This document shows, piece after piece, positions 22,104 to 37,100 of a stretch of 64,000 bases of DNA. This stretch comes from Mya arenaria (lineage: Eukaryota > Mollusca > Bivalvia > Myida > Myidae): NCBI RefSeq assembly GCF_026914265.1, contig NC_069126.1, forward strand, positions 29,839,854 through 29,903,853. The letters are read 5' to 3'. How positions within the stretch are numbered: the stretch's first letter is position 1; each line of letters begins with the position of its first letter. The translations under genes were made by a program, and so were the position numbers. The notes beneath the pieces were generated by a model that did not search any database, had not been told where the DNA came from, and worked only from the letters and a program-made list of their open reading frames with translations.

Positions 22104-25100
22104 ATGTCCCACTATAACTTTAAAAAGATCACGGTCGTTCCAACGGCAAAGGTAAGATTCTTCTTATTTTGTCATATATGTTCGCGATGTGTCAAATGAA
22201 ACTTAATGGGTGCAAGACGAAGTGAACCAGTTCCTAAGTGTACCATTTCAGGACCAAGTGAACCACATATGTATTATATAGTGGCTATTGTGTGATGGCA
22301 CACTGTCTGAAAGGTGATAATAACTAGTAATTATCGCCATTTGAATGCAAGACTCAAGAGTAATTACCAATTAATAAGGTCAATTAAAATTAAAGTACAA
22401 TTATCCATTGATTACACACACTTATTTGTTTTTGGGATATGATTGAGGTGTAAATAACAAACATAGATAATGTTTTGAACATATATGAAATAAAATTCAA
22501 CAAAGTAGGATGTATTGATAATATATTCATTATAAGGATTAAATAAAAAGGTATTTTGTTTTTCATTTTTCTTTTCCTTTTTTCAAAACATTGTTATATC
22601 AAAATACATAATTCTAATAAATAAACACTTTGATATGATTAACAATTTATTCATATAATCTATTAAATCATTTATACTCAGGAAAATAAACTCTGAAACA
22701 TAATATTACATTAAGAGAATATTCCCTATATAACATATAGATGGTTCACTTCGTCTCACCGAGTGGTTCACTTAGTCCTGGTTCACTTGGGAAGTGGTTC
22801 ACTTCGTCCTACATTCAAACTTAATCATGTCTCCTTACTTTTCATTCTCATTTTTGTCACGATGGTTTTTTTAGCACTTTTTGGTAAATCATAGTCGATT
22901 TCGTGTGTAAGATATCTAGAAAACTGCAGATATTTATTATTTTTGTTAAGTTATGATAAAAATTAATTTTATTTATGATGAATATATAATAATATCCCAT
23001 AGAGTACATTATTAGGAAAATATCGTGTTACAACCATTCCAAGCGCAACAATGTGCCACTTCTTTTTTCTTTATATATATATATATAGTTATGAATCTTG
23101 AATTATTGCATTCACTCTAGTGCTACTTAATACACATGTATTGCAAAAAATGTAATTAAATCATCATGATATACTGTAGCGATACAAAAATTTCATGCCG
23201 ACATCCAAATCAACTGCACAGCATTATTTCAATAATCAACGTCAAATGCGCTTTTTGATGAAATGTACAAATTCTACAATTTCTACTTTAATATTTAATC
23301 AACTAAAAAAATTGTATGTAAGAAAAATTATGAATTAAGAGTTCCTGTCTGGATTGAAAAACCCCACATGACTGCTCCAGATCCAGGGTTTAGCGGGGGA
23401 AACTGGCTGTGTTTTTACCTTCCAGGTGGCCCCACAGTGCTAAATGAATGTGGTTGTTTTGTTGTCACGCCGGAAATAGCGGGGCCAAAACTTTTGTGGG
23501 GATTATACCAGAATTTTATCCCCGCAGGGCGGATTGGGGGCTGTGGTTACAATTGACTGGTGCATTAGTAAATTTATATTGTAAAGACTTGTACACGATG
23601 TTAACAAAAACTCTTATTTTTAGGACTTTGTGGACATTGTTTTGTCAAAAACACAAAGGAAAACACCAACTGTCATCCATCGGCACTACAAGATATCAAG
23701 AATCCGCCAGTTTTACACCAGGAAAATCAAGTTTGCACAACAGTCATTTCATGACAAACTTACAATGATCATTACAGACTTCCCGAAACTTGAGGTATGT
23801 TATAATATGATTAAGAGTTAAGAACTTTAGGCTATATAATAAATATAACATTTCATTCATGATGTCAGATTGTGACATATGATACATTATAAATTGAGCA
23901 CTTAAAACTTAAAAATCAAATCAGTTTTAATACCATGAAATTCATGTTGTTGTTTTTTCCAATGCAAAGTGCCCTAGCCAAAATCACAACAGGATGAGGA
24001 AAATTTTTTGACCCAAAATTTGATTCAAACAATAAACTTCTTGATTTAGCATCAGCTTGGCAAATTCACTACCGTAAATGACTGGGTATAAGACGATAGG
24101 GGGTATTAGACACAGAAAAAAATCTGTGAAAAAAACGAGAAAAAAACTTTTAATCTATGTTTTTGGTTAAAAGACGCATAGAAAAAATGTCAAAATCGTC
24201 CGGCATTTTCAGCCACCATGTTTGTTGATAGTGACAAAAAAAAGTTTTTCGTGAAAATGGCGATGGTTATCTTTAAAACCATACAACCATACTGTCGAGA
24301 ATGAAAAGTTATGTTATGCAAAAAATATTTTGACAGTGCCCAACTTTGCTTTTTTATATGTAAGTTTGATTATTGTTTAATTCAATTTATTATTTAAAAT
24401 AATATTGAATACCGTAATTCACAAGAGTTTGGACACCATAAATTATTTATTTTTTTCGCTCTCCGAATACATAGAAAATTATCATTTTTACATTTTATTT
24501 ACATGTTTGTTTAACCTGCCTTTTTTCTTCATGTTTGCTTTTTACCACTTATTAATTTATCCGTAGTAATCAATGGTCATAAACTTATTTATTACGCCTA
24601 TAAGTGTAAATCCTTCATGAAGTTAATTAAAACACCATTTTATACATGCATTGAACTGAATAAACACGTTCTATCGGCTTCAGATCAAAGAGTCACACTG
24701 TGTGACGTCACATAACTTACAGTTATACCCACGAGGATCACGTGGAGAGCATGGAGATTGCTATGCAGGATTAATGTATAACTGTACGATTATTGCTTCA
24801 TATAGTCTATAAGTGTGGTACAAGTTTGAAAGCTTATTGGCAGATCGTTTTACAAACATTCCATGTCAATGTTTTCTTAATCCCTTGATTGCCCTTGTTG
24901 TTTCTTTAATCCTCCAATAAATATATCACACTTCCTTTTCAACAGGCAATAAATCGTTTAGGATGGGTAGTAACTAATTAAATTGTCACAGTGGTGTATA
25001 CGGTTAGGTAATCTAGCCAGGCATTGTAAAGATAAAAATCAATAATCTTCGTCTGTGAAACTTGGTAACTGTAAAAGTTATGATTGATGTCCTTTGGGTG

Positions 25101-28100
25101 TCCGAAAATTAGGTACGCAAAATAAATTATTTTGGGAAATAATTATGAGTGTCTAAATATTTAGAGTGTCCGAACTCTTAGGTGAATTACGGTAACTTTA
25201 ATCGAAAAATATTTTTGTTGAAATTATAAACGTCTTACGATATACCGTATCCCGATCTTCAACTGCCGTTTTAACCCGTATATACTCGATCAATATGACG
25301 CGAGTAACATCCCTTTCTACATAAATCTAAACAAACTCTCGGCTTGAAATTGACCTCAGAAAAAAAGTTCAAAAAATTGTTACTGGGTATTATACGCAGG
25401 CATTTTTTGCATCAAAATCTGAGGGAAAAAAGTGCGTCTAATACCCAGTCATTTACGGTAATAATTAACCTTACAATCAATTAAATGAAGCACTATTTAG
25501 ACTTACATCGAGTTTAGGTCATATACCTTTTAAATGGCCTTTATGAAATGATTAGAATGTAATTAAATCTGAAGTAAACTTTTATTTCTAGGATGTCCAT
25601 CCATTCTACGCTGACTTAATGAATGTGCTGTATGATAAGGATCATTTCAAGCTGGCCCTTGGACAGATCAACACGGCGAGACATCTGATAGACAAGTGAG
25701 TAACTTTGAAGAGCTGCAATTTACATGTCATATCAAATCTAAGGTTCTTAAAAACAAAATAAAAACAGTATCTGTTAGCATTATTAATAAATTTCTTGTT
25801 CATTTAAAAGTAAAAATAGATTAGAAACTGCAATTTAGAATTGAATATCATAATTAGTATACTTGCACATCAATGCCATCTTTTTAGCTTATCCGTTTTT
25901 CAAAGAAAAGGTTAATGTATTGTCATAGCCTTGGTGTCTTTTCCGGTGTTGTATGCATGCAAACACTTTTAACATTGGCCATTATTCGAAAATGGTTATT
26001 GACCTTAGATGAAACTTGATATTGTTTTGCCATAATCAATACACATTCACATATAAAGTATGAACCATAACTCTGCCTTAAATAACTGTGAAATTGCTGA
26101 GTTATGCATCTTTTGAGCCTGAACTTTTTTTTAAAAAACTGACAAACAGTATCATTCACTGCGAAGCACTTTAGTTGGTGTTCAAGATTCTGTATTATCA
26201 AGGTGTACATAACTGTTCAAACGACAATATTTAACTATGAAAACTTCCTCCTTTTATTGTATGGCAGTTCATAGTTTACCCTGACAACTGACTGTAAATA
26301 TGATTATGTCCAACCACTAAAGCCACTATAAAGACTAAGAAATAAAGGGAGGTTGAAGGTTCTGGCATCATGCTCTACAGTTTGTTTTGAGTAAGCCTTT
26401 ATTGTATAAAATTTGCATGTAACAGCATCTGTTAATTGGGAAGTATTTTATTTCAGTGTTTCTAAAGATTATGTCCGTCTCATGAAGTATGCCGACAGCC
26501 TGTACAGATGTAAACAGCTGAAGAAAGCCTCTCTTGGAAGGTATGAATGTTTACAAACATAGAAAAACTTTCACATGTTAAACCACAGTAACATATCCAG
26601 TGATAAGGCCCAATTTCTCATTGCAAATTTCCATTGGGCCAACAAAAATGGTTTGGTTAGTGTTACATGATTTTTAAAAACAGGCAGGGTAGGTAGGCCT
26701 TTAGAAAAAAATATTTGGCTTTATATAAGAAAGTAATTGGCGTCATTGGAGAATGGTGCTAACGTTATCTTCTGTATAAAGCTTTAAAGGTTGTAAACTA
26801 AATATTAAAAAACACAAACTTGAAAAAAAGTTGTTGTGTTTTTAATTTATTTTATTTTTAACCAACTGACTATAAAAACAGCGCCTATTTCGTTGGTAGG
26901 GTTGGTTAACCCGAAATAAATGTTGTTGTTTTTTGGACTGGTGACTGCAACGGAACCATGGTGAGCCTGTTGTTGGCTTGGCATATTTCTTCACCATATG
27001 GCACATCCAGAGCTCGGAATTAAAAATCATACCAGGAGGGGTGGCAGCATATTGAATTTTTCATGCGTGTTTATTTGTTATTCTTCCTGAAAAGTATTTT
27101 TATCCTCTGCAGAATGTGTACTATTATGAAGCGCCAGAAACAGAGTCTTGAATACCTGGAGCAGGTCAGACAGCATCTTTCCCGACTCCCGACCATCGAC
27201 CCCAACACCCGTACTCTCCTCATCTGTGGGTTCCCAAATGTCGGCAAATCAAGCTTTATCAACAAGGTAGGAACTAGCATCTAGTTCTAGGTCAGTATTC
27301 ACAATGCAACTTAGTGACAAAGCTTAACTTAAATTATTGAGTTTGTCTTTTTTCTAAGTTGATTATAAAAAATCTTGTTTGTACACCAAGAATATGAAAA
27401 TAAGCAAAAAAAAATGGTCTTACTAAGTCATTATAAAGGAATATCGTTAAATGTATGATAAAAAGGTTTTAAAGTAATTTTTGTCAAATCACTATGAATT
27501 TTTCACTTGGATGTTTTATGGAAAAAACAACCTGGGAAGTGGTAATTGCTCATTTCTAAGCATAAACAAATTCTGAACCAAAAGGTTAATGTGTGTTGTT
27601 GTGATAGTGTACTTGCTAATGACTGCCGCAGAACTATATTTTACCTGTTATCACAGAAAGATAATGTCTTTTTCTGGTTTCTGGTGGCTGTACATGAGTA
27701 TCACAGATGTAACAACTGTGGTCCATGCCACCGTTGAATTGTTGCTAAAAGCTCAGAATTTATGCCTTGAATGATTCAAGTTTTATTTGCAAAAGATACA
27801 TTTCTGATTACTGCTTTTTTTTCCTCAATGCAGGGATTTCTAATGTTTTCTCATTTCAGATAACAAGAGCAGATGTAGAAGTTCAGCCTTATGCCTTTAC
27901 CACCAAATCACTGTTTGTTGGACACACTGACTACAAGTACTTACGCTGGCAGGTAAGAATTCTTAAATGTCAAGTATATAAGAGGTTTAGCCTTATCTGA
28001 CCAACAAGCGTATTGTATGATTGCTTATTCAAATTAATATTTCTGTGTATTTACAGTCATTGAATGAAGAATTTTAGATGAAAAAGGCCAAAGTCTAACA

Positions 28101-31100
28101 CTTGTGCAAAGCATCAAAATATTTCAATAAGTCCTGCAATATAAAATCTTTTGAGTTTGAGCAATCCAGTGACCTTTTTACCAGTGCAGGGCTTGTGGTT
28201 ATAACATATGTAAATACAATATCTATTTTTAAAGAAATAGTTGTATGAATTGGTCAGATAAGATATTGAAATAGCCATAGAATCGTCAGTGGCTGCATCA
28301 TACAAGAACTTCAAACTTGAACAGAACTCAATCACTGTACACATGTTGCCAGCAACAAAATGAACATATACTGCAAGGCCAATATATCTGGCTTCAATAA
28401 ATGTTGACTTTTTTTGCCCTTTTTCGTTGTAATGTAAACCACAGACAAGCATTGTTGATACACATTTTATTTTGTCTCTTTGATCAGGTAGTAGACACAC
28501 CGGGAATCCTCGACCACTCGTTGGAAGACAGAAACACAATTGAGATGCAGGCAATCACAGCATTGGCCCATCTGAGGGCTGCTGTACTGTATGTGATGGA
28601 TGTTTCTGAACAATGTGGCCACTCTATAGAACAACAGGTTGGTATGGTTATGTCATAAGTAGGCATGTGTAAACAGAATGCTGGCAGCCAATCTCAGGGC
28701 AGCTGTTTTGTATGTGATGGATGTGTCTAAACAATGTGGCCGCTCTATATATAAGTAAGTACGTGTAAATACGAATGCTGGCAATAACAGCTCTGGCCCA
28801 TCTAAGGGCTGCTGCTTTGTATGTGATGGATGTGTCTAAACAATGTGGCCGCTCTATACATAAGTAGGTACGTGTAAATACAAATGCAGGCAGTCACAGC
28901 CCTGGCCCATCTCCGGGCTGCCATTCTGTATGTGATGAATGTTTCTGAACAATGTGGCCACTCTATAGAACAACAGGTTGGTATGGTTATGTTATATATA
29001 GGTACGTGTAAATACGAATGCAGGCAATAACAGCTCTGGTCCATCTCAGGGCTTCTGTTCTGTATATGCAGTCAATGCGAAAACTTTTACTAGCTCATAG
29101 GACATTGCGACAGACAAGGACCAAATTTTTACCTGTCGCAACAACTTTTTACATGTCGCAACATTTTTAACCTATGATATCGTAACATTTTTTACCCGGT
29201 CCGACAACTTCAACCCAATACAAATAATTCTTACAATACTGAATGCATTGCTTATAGCAGTTACAGTGACAAAGACTAATAGACTATTCTAAATTATTTC
29301 ATTTATTTCATATACACATAATTTCAAATGTCCCGACAAAGAAACTCAATGTTCCTAAGATTTTCTTCAACACTTTGATAGTCCACAATCTTATCCTCTG
29401 AGTCTGTTTCCCCAAACATGACCCTGATTTCATACTTCAACAGATCTGTTTCTTCCTCTTTTCCTTCTTCTTCTTCCTCCTATTCTTCTTCTTCATCAAT
29501 CTCAACTACCTTGACAGCATTAGCCTTCTTCTGCCTCTTGTAGGTCAGCTGTCTGCCTCCTACTGAAGATGTCCGTCGAATGTAAAAACACAATTATTTT
29601 ATCATGGTCATCGCATACAAAACATTAGGACTTATTATATAAAGCAATTCTTTTTATTTGTACTGAAAAATATAACTAGAGAGGGTCTTTTCTTTTGCTC
29701 TGCAGATGAAATTTGCAATTTACGCCCTGGCTGAACATCTTTAGAGTATTTAAAAAAAATCATCTGGAATTCTTAATTGTAGTTTGAGAAAATACTAAAA
29801 TATATTTATTTCAGAACTGTCAAAAAGTTTGTCTGGAGAAATTGTCATTTGCGTCTAAAACGTGATTGTTTCTATTAAGATCCTTTTAATTTAATAAATA
29901 ACACAAGCTAATGACAAAAAATACTTGCTTATTAATACAAATCAAAACAAACACACTAAAGTGACTAATAATAGCTCGAAAAATACAACCTTTTACTTCG
30001 ATTGACGTGACCTCGATGTTTTTGACAAGGACAAACAGAGCGGAACGCATATGTAATAAAAATAAAGATTGACTAAGAAAATGTCCGTAAACCAATGAAA
30101 TACAGGGACGCTCTCGCTTTCATGCTGAGCTAGTCGTAACCGAATGTGAGCGTAATTCAAACAGAGCTAGCCTTATTGCAAACGTAAACATGTGTCAGAG
30201 TGAATAAAAATAGGTAAAATGCAAATCTCACTGAAATAAAAGTGGCTTTTTTCATCAGGACTTATAAAATTTCCTGATAATAAATGTCCGATTTTGATTT
30301 TTTTTTCACTGGAAATATTTTCATCGGACATTTTGTCCGACAAAAACAGAAATTTCAGCCGGTCATCACCGCAAATTACCGGACATGACCGACTGTCCGA
30401 TGGACATTCGCATTGACTGTATGTGATGGATGTTTCTGAACAATGTGGCCACTCTATAGAACAACAGGTTGGTATGGTTATGTCATAAGTAGGTACGTGT
30501 AAATACGAATGCAGGCAATAACAGCCCTGGCCCATCTCCGGGCTGCCATTCTGTATGTGATGGATGTTTCTGAACAATGTGGCCACTCTATAGAACAACA
30601 GTGGTAATGTAGTAAGTTGTGTGTTTAATGGGTATTTATTCTGCATTAAATGTAGCTGTATTGGCACTGTATTTTAAGCATATTGTTTTTACCGAGTGAA
30701 TTAAATACAAGAAAAAGTGCACTTTTTTTCCCTGAAGCGCATTTATTCTGCACTAAAAACGTATTACTGTGAAATCATTAATGTTCGTGGGGCATTAATG
30801 TTCGTGGTTTTCGTGGGTTGGGTGATCCACGAATTCAAGATCCCACGAAATATAAACCCTTTATTCACTTTTTCAATTGCCTTGTTACGTACATACTCTA
30901 GTATATTATTTACAGAGGTCGCAGTATACAGTGTTAAAACCTGTCTCACTGTATAACTTACGATCATTATTCTGTTAACATATTATAACTGCTTTTAACA
31001 AATAATGAACCAAATCAATTAAATGTGTTTTATGCAGCAAATGACAGTTATAAGCACATGTTTAAACCTGTGCTGTTAATGAAAATCTCCAAGTTTACAA

Positions 31101-34100
31101 GATGTGCGTGATGAGTGTCTGTACCCGATTTTTTTATTTAATGAAATAATTAATCGATTACTAGTACATTGAAGGTTACTAAGCACCGAACGTGACAATA
31201 TACGCACCTTTTCGGTGTTTTCACAGTTTGCAAAATTCTTAATTGGCATTAAATGGCTTCCCCTATCTGTACTTATGATCAGGGTACATCTTCTTTTATT
31301 ACCTTTATTCCCAATTAAATCGATAAGTGACATGGGTATATGCACTAATTTGCATGTCGTACCACATTAGCGAGTGTCATAAATCGAGTGACGTAGAAGA
31401 CGGAAATCACGGGCCAGCGCGTGGATATTATGCAGACGATCTAGGACGATCGCATCTTCGTTTTGTTTTTTTTTTCAAAAATGAAAATCCACGAATTTAA
31501 GTACCCACGAAATTGTTTTTTTTCGGCAAACCACGAAATTTCATGCCCACGAACATTAATGATTTCACAGTAATTATGGAATGACCATGCATTAATGCAC
31601 TGAAGCCCAATTTTTCTTCTCGTTAGCCTTTTCATCTGCGTAAAAAGCACATTAATTCACTTAAGTGCAATATTTCTGCATTTTAAGTGCATTTTCTGCA
31701 TTAAAGGCACATTTTTTTGGTAAATAGCGTATTTTTTGGAGGAAGGTTCAAGTACATTTATATTTTAATAAAAAAAATCGTCCCCTAGGGGTATATTAAA
31801 GCTACTTTTCTGTATGTGATGGATCCGTTCATGGTCTGCGCAAAGGAAACTCTATGTCTATCTGGACAATTACAGAACTAGAGGTGGTTTGTGGAGCTGC
31901 CATCCTGGCCCCGTATTCATAAAACATTTCAATTCATTTCATATACTTTTCCAAGTTTTGTCCATTTAAGATGCCTGTAAAGGGTTATGACTTTTCATGT
32001 ACGATGTCATTAACATTTTTCTTGTTTATTTTAGGTGTCGTTATTCAACAACATTAAGCCTCTGTTTGCCAACAAGCCGCTGATGGTGGCAGTCAACAAA
32101 ATAGACGTGCTGAAAATAGAGGACCTTCCACAAGATAAACAGGTGGGCAGGTGTTTCAGCGCTTCTCTTAAATACTCGTTACTCCCTTAAGTTAAAAAAG
32201 GCTATCGGCCAAAAATGTTCATTATCTACTTAAATCTTGATGCTTATAGTTGCAGTGCGTAAAATATACCGAAAATGTTACCAGTATGCACAATTATTAC
32301 AAGACTTAATTAATCAAGCTGAAAAGTAAAGATCCAAAAGGCAAATTCTGTCCTTTATTTCATGTCAAAAGTGATAAAATCTAATAATCTGGTGGGTTTA
32401 ATACAGTGTTCAAAATAAGTAAAAGCCCGCAAGCCATGCACTGGTAAAAAGCTTTCGCGGCTCACTTGAATTCTTAACTTTATATAGAAGGGCTTGTTGA
32501 ACAATGTTGATGCCAAGCACCAGTATAAGGATTCGAGCATGTCAATGGAAATGTGTAATTTGGATGCCTGTTTAATATTGGCAATTTCACAATGTAACTA
32601 TTGAAAGCAACAATAAATTTGTGAAATTATTCATTCGTAAATAATCAATCTTGAAAAATATTGTCGAAAGTTTAATTATTTAACAGTATGTCTTGATATG
32701 AACTTTAAATTGATTGCTCATTCTGTAATTATGCATGGCTACCTTCATGTTTACAAATGTATCTATACCATTGTGTTTTTATCATTGCAGGATTTGTTCA
32801 AGGGATTTGAGGAAGATGATATCCCTGTCATGAACATGAGCACCCTGACAGATGTTGGTGTTATTGAGCTACGGAATGAGGTACTTAGCATGACGGTTTT
32901 TCAACCAGGTTTTGAAAGAATCAGGATGCTGTTAGTTGACGGCCATCAAACATTGGTTTCCACCAAAAAAATTCAGTTAGCATTAATGAAAAGTGATGAA
33001 ACTTGGTGTATAGGTTGCAGGGCTTCTTAAAGTTTGGAACCTCAACCGGTCTGCACCCGGCGACATTGACCAAAATTGAAAAAACAAAATTTTCGGACTT
33101 TTTTTTTCGCCATTTTCTGTAACTGCAATCGGTCTGGCAAAGTCAAAAGTCCAGACTGGCAAATTGCTGGTTTTTAGAAGCCCTGATAGATAGCTTATGT
33201 GAATGTAAAGGTATTAGACCCATGCTGGAGTCTTTGCGAAATATTAAATAAAAATGTGCAGGACATTCAGGATCAAAAATTAATTTCACGATTTCCAAAG
33301 GGTACAATCTAGAATAGGTATACATTCAAATTAATACTAGTACTGATTATTATGTTTGAGTTAGAATAAATAGTAACTGACTGACAAAATGATGTTTGAA
33401 ATACTTCTGTGTATTTTGTTATGCAAGCAAAGTTTGATATGAAAAAAGTTAAGAATATTATTTTTTTAGTGCAAAAGATGCTGACACATGTCATATCAAC
33501 CCATTTTAATTTCACATTCAATAGGGTTTATTCTGTTGGACCAAAAAAAAAAATATTGGACCAAATTTTTTTTTTATTGAATTTCAAAAAAAGAAAAATA
33601 GTGTATGTAGGAATAAGTGACAAAATTGATTGTGAACTGTTTGTTTCTGATGATATATACCATTGCTTTTGTTGCTTATTTTAACATGCACAATTTTCTT
33701 TTTTCGGAAAACAATAGAACTGGAAATAACAAATCCTAGTACAATTAGTCACACACAAAAAGGTGCATAGATCTATAGAATTACCCTGACAAAAAAGTCT
33801 GAAAAACATTACATCTATGATAAGCATTTTATGTCTGTCTAAAGTTCTTGGACCCTTCTCAGATTTATGCAGACTGAATAAAAAAAAACAGCGGTGCCAG
33901 ACAGTTGTCATGATGTCTGCTGTACTGGTTTCTACCAAGGAAACTTACTCAAGAGTGATTTCTACTAGTGATCAGCAGAAAGATTAGCTAAAAATATACT
34001 GTAAAAATTGAACCGTAAATATTTTTCCTCTCCATTTACAGGCGTGTGACCGGTTGTTAGCCCACAGAGTGGAGGCGAAAATTAAAAATAGAAAGGTTCA

Positions 34101-37100
34101 AGACATCAGCAATAGACTTCACGTTGCCATGCCTCAGAAACGAGATCAGAAGGTTAGAAAAGGGTTTGATTTATAATAAGGTTTTAGCCAGGTTTTCAGA
34201 TGGACAGGGGAGTTATAAAACAAGGACCGGGTGCTATGTAAGGACCGTTTGCTAAGTAAAGAAAGGGCAGGCACATTAGGTCTGGCAGTGAAGAATTTGA
34301 AAATTGTGAATTTCCCCCAAAATAGTAGGAATTGTGCTTAATTGAAGTAATAGTAGGTTTCAACTGCCAAATAGGTCCATGTTTGTATGAATTTGTAATA
34401 TTAATATTTAAAGTTTTAATTAAAACAAAAGAAATTTTGGATTATCTTAAGCATTTAATTCTAAGAGGCCAGAAGGGTGCTACCAAAAAAGTACAGGGTG
34501 CAGCTACCTTCCATAACTCTTAAGCAAAAACCCTAGATAAATATCATATTGTTTCTATTGCACTTCCTCAGATGAACACGTATTTTTTCAACTGCATTCA
34601 TAGTTCAATAAAAGCAGCATCTTTGTAATGTCTCAGATCCTACCAAAACGATGCTTTAGATTGGTGAAATGTTTTATTGTGGTTAAATGTATGCTCACAC
34701 TGTTCAAACAGCTGAAATATTACTTTGTTCAATCACGTCTAGTGACAGCGTTGTGCTACTTGTGCAAAATCTTTAATCATTGCCTTAACTCAAAAACAGT
34801 TAAGGTATTCATATTAAATGTATGTATTACCGGATACAATGTGCACATGTTTAGGAAAACATATAACTCTGGCTTTGATAAATATCAAGTCATACCTTTT
34901 TTAATACCAAAACCCTGAAGCTCTCTTGTTGTTAAAGTAAAGACAAATGGAGTTTTGACAGCAGTTTATTTCTTTTATGCTGTATGTAAGACATCAGGCA
35001 TAAAAAAGTCATGTTTGTTTCCGGTTTCATGCCACCCAAAGTAGGGTTAATAGGTTTGTCTTCCATTTTTATTTGGCTAATTGTTTCTTTGGGTTTTTCT
35101 GTGACCCAAAACTATCAATGTAATGCTTAAGAACATCTTAACAATCTGTATTAGCATTACTGGTATTGTTAAAAAGAAATAAAAAAACACTTTATGTTTA
35201 CATTAAAAAAATTCAAACTTACATGTATGATAAAACATCTTCAGAGCAAGATAAAGGTTAAGGAATGAGGAAAAGTTCAGGTAGGTTGGAAAAACAGAAA
35301 CAAACATTATTTTTGTTTTATGCCAAACTTTAATTTTTGAAAAACTACATTTATAGTTTTCTTTTGTCTTATTTTGGTTTCATGTACATGTAAGGTATTG
35401 TTTTGCTCCAAGAACTTCTGTCCCTGTTCAGAAGTTTTCATAAAAATAAGGATGTCTGCATTTTAAGTTGTAAAATAAATCATACCATTTACGTAAACCT
35501 TGTACACTTGAACTGATTCCAGGAACGTCCCGCGTTCATCCCAGAGGCTGTGTTGAAGAAACGCCAGGCAATGGAGATAGAGAGAGAAAAGAGAAAGACA
35601 GAGCGTGATATCGAGTTGGAGGAGGGCGATGATTACATACTTGATCTCAGAAGTGAGTCACACTTAAATTTTGTTGATTGTTTAAGGTGATGGTGAGAAT
35701 ACAACCTATGAATTTGCGAGGGTTTTGTATTTATTGAGATAGAACACAAAAAAGATTGAGCAAAATATTTAGTTTGAGGAGGGGGATCATTATTTATTAT
35801 ATGCTTTCAGGTGGCAAATACAGAATTATCAGTGAAATAAAAATAATATTTCACTGTTTAAAACGGGGAAATATTATTTTGATATTTTCACTGTTTAAAA
35901 CTTGGAATTATATTTTGATATTTTTCACTGTTATGAAATTTTAGCCTGCTCTCAATTCCAAATGAAATTTAATGAGCACAGAATCCCAGAGCTAGAGATA
36001 TATTTTTAAAGTGTAATGACACATTGAAGTGCAATCATGAATGTATTTTCCTGACACAAATTTGACGATAGGCTTAATCCTAAAAGCGAACTATATTGAT
36101 TTTAAATACCACACTTTCCTTTGTTTTATAAATTCTACGAACTATGAATTCTACGAACGTCAAGGGAAATCTTTGGGTAGGGTGTTACTACACCAGTAAT
36201 GCGCTGTTGTTCGATTAAGTCAAATGAGTTGTTTCTGAAGGGGTTGTAAATTGAACTTGTAGTAACAACACTCCCTTATAACGTATCATACCAATATGAA
36301 CAGAAGTTAGATTTTATCTGCTGTTCTGTAGAACGAATTAAGAATTAAATTGTAAGATAATCTAGCAAAGATTAATTTTGATTAATGGAAATTTATACTT
36401 TCTCGATCTTTTAACCTCATGAAATATTTCAAATACTTTTTAAGGCGACTTTAATTATTTTGCTATATTTTCATTTCTGCCATCGCTTCTTATCTGCGGC
36501 ATCTTAAACTTCAGTGACTTAAATACAAATGTTGAACTAGGGTCTGTATTTGCGTATTGGTCTGGTTCTGTCCAGGAATGGCGTTTATTCATAGTTACCT
36601 ATGGTGTCCATGTATAAGATTTACATGTAAATAGGGATATTTGTTACGTTCATGTTTGTTGTTAGTCTAGAAACGCATGTAAATTGTCCCATGTTCAATG
36701 ATTAAGAGCATGAACAGATATTCAATGGTGAAACAGTCATTTAAAAAAATTAGAAAATAAATTGTCACCCCCTACCCCCATTTAAAATGAAAATGGTTGA
36801 AATTATATCGATTATTTTATTTTGACCGAAATGAAAATGACCATTGTGTTAGCTCTGTTCACCTGTTAACACAGGATTACTGTATTAGTATCCTAAGGAG
36901 ATGCAATGTAAATTAATAATTCCATAACATTCCTTTTGTCACGGAGAAGATGGAATGATAGGCAACAGTGCATGTACATCTTCCACCTGTATTTTTCAGA
37001 AACCTGGGACCTGCACAAGCCTGAGGAGAAATATGATGTCATACCTGAGATATGGGAGGGCCATAATGTGGCAGACTTCATTGATCCTGACATTATGGAG

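Noticed and set aside
23340-23570. Plus-strand frames of 62 and 106 codons before NOG1 exon 2
   Set aside because: The first looks like a repeat-derived GC-richer patch; the second becomes coding only after the acceptor at 23623. Neither has its own gene structure.
28678-30610. Extra functional exons of NOG1
   Set aside because: The copies lack the 5' half of exon 7 with the DTPG motif and lack a proper acceptor. The frame from exon 7 (28637) to exon 8 (32035) is complete without them.
32698-33030. 110-codon frame across NOG1 exon 9
   Set aside because: Only 32791-32880 is bounded by splice sites and matches the family; the rest is intron.
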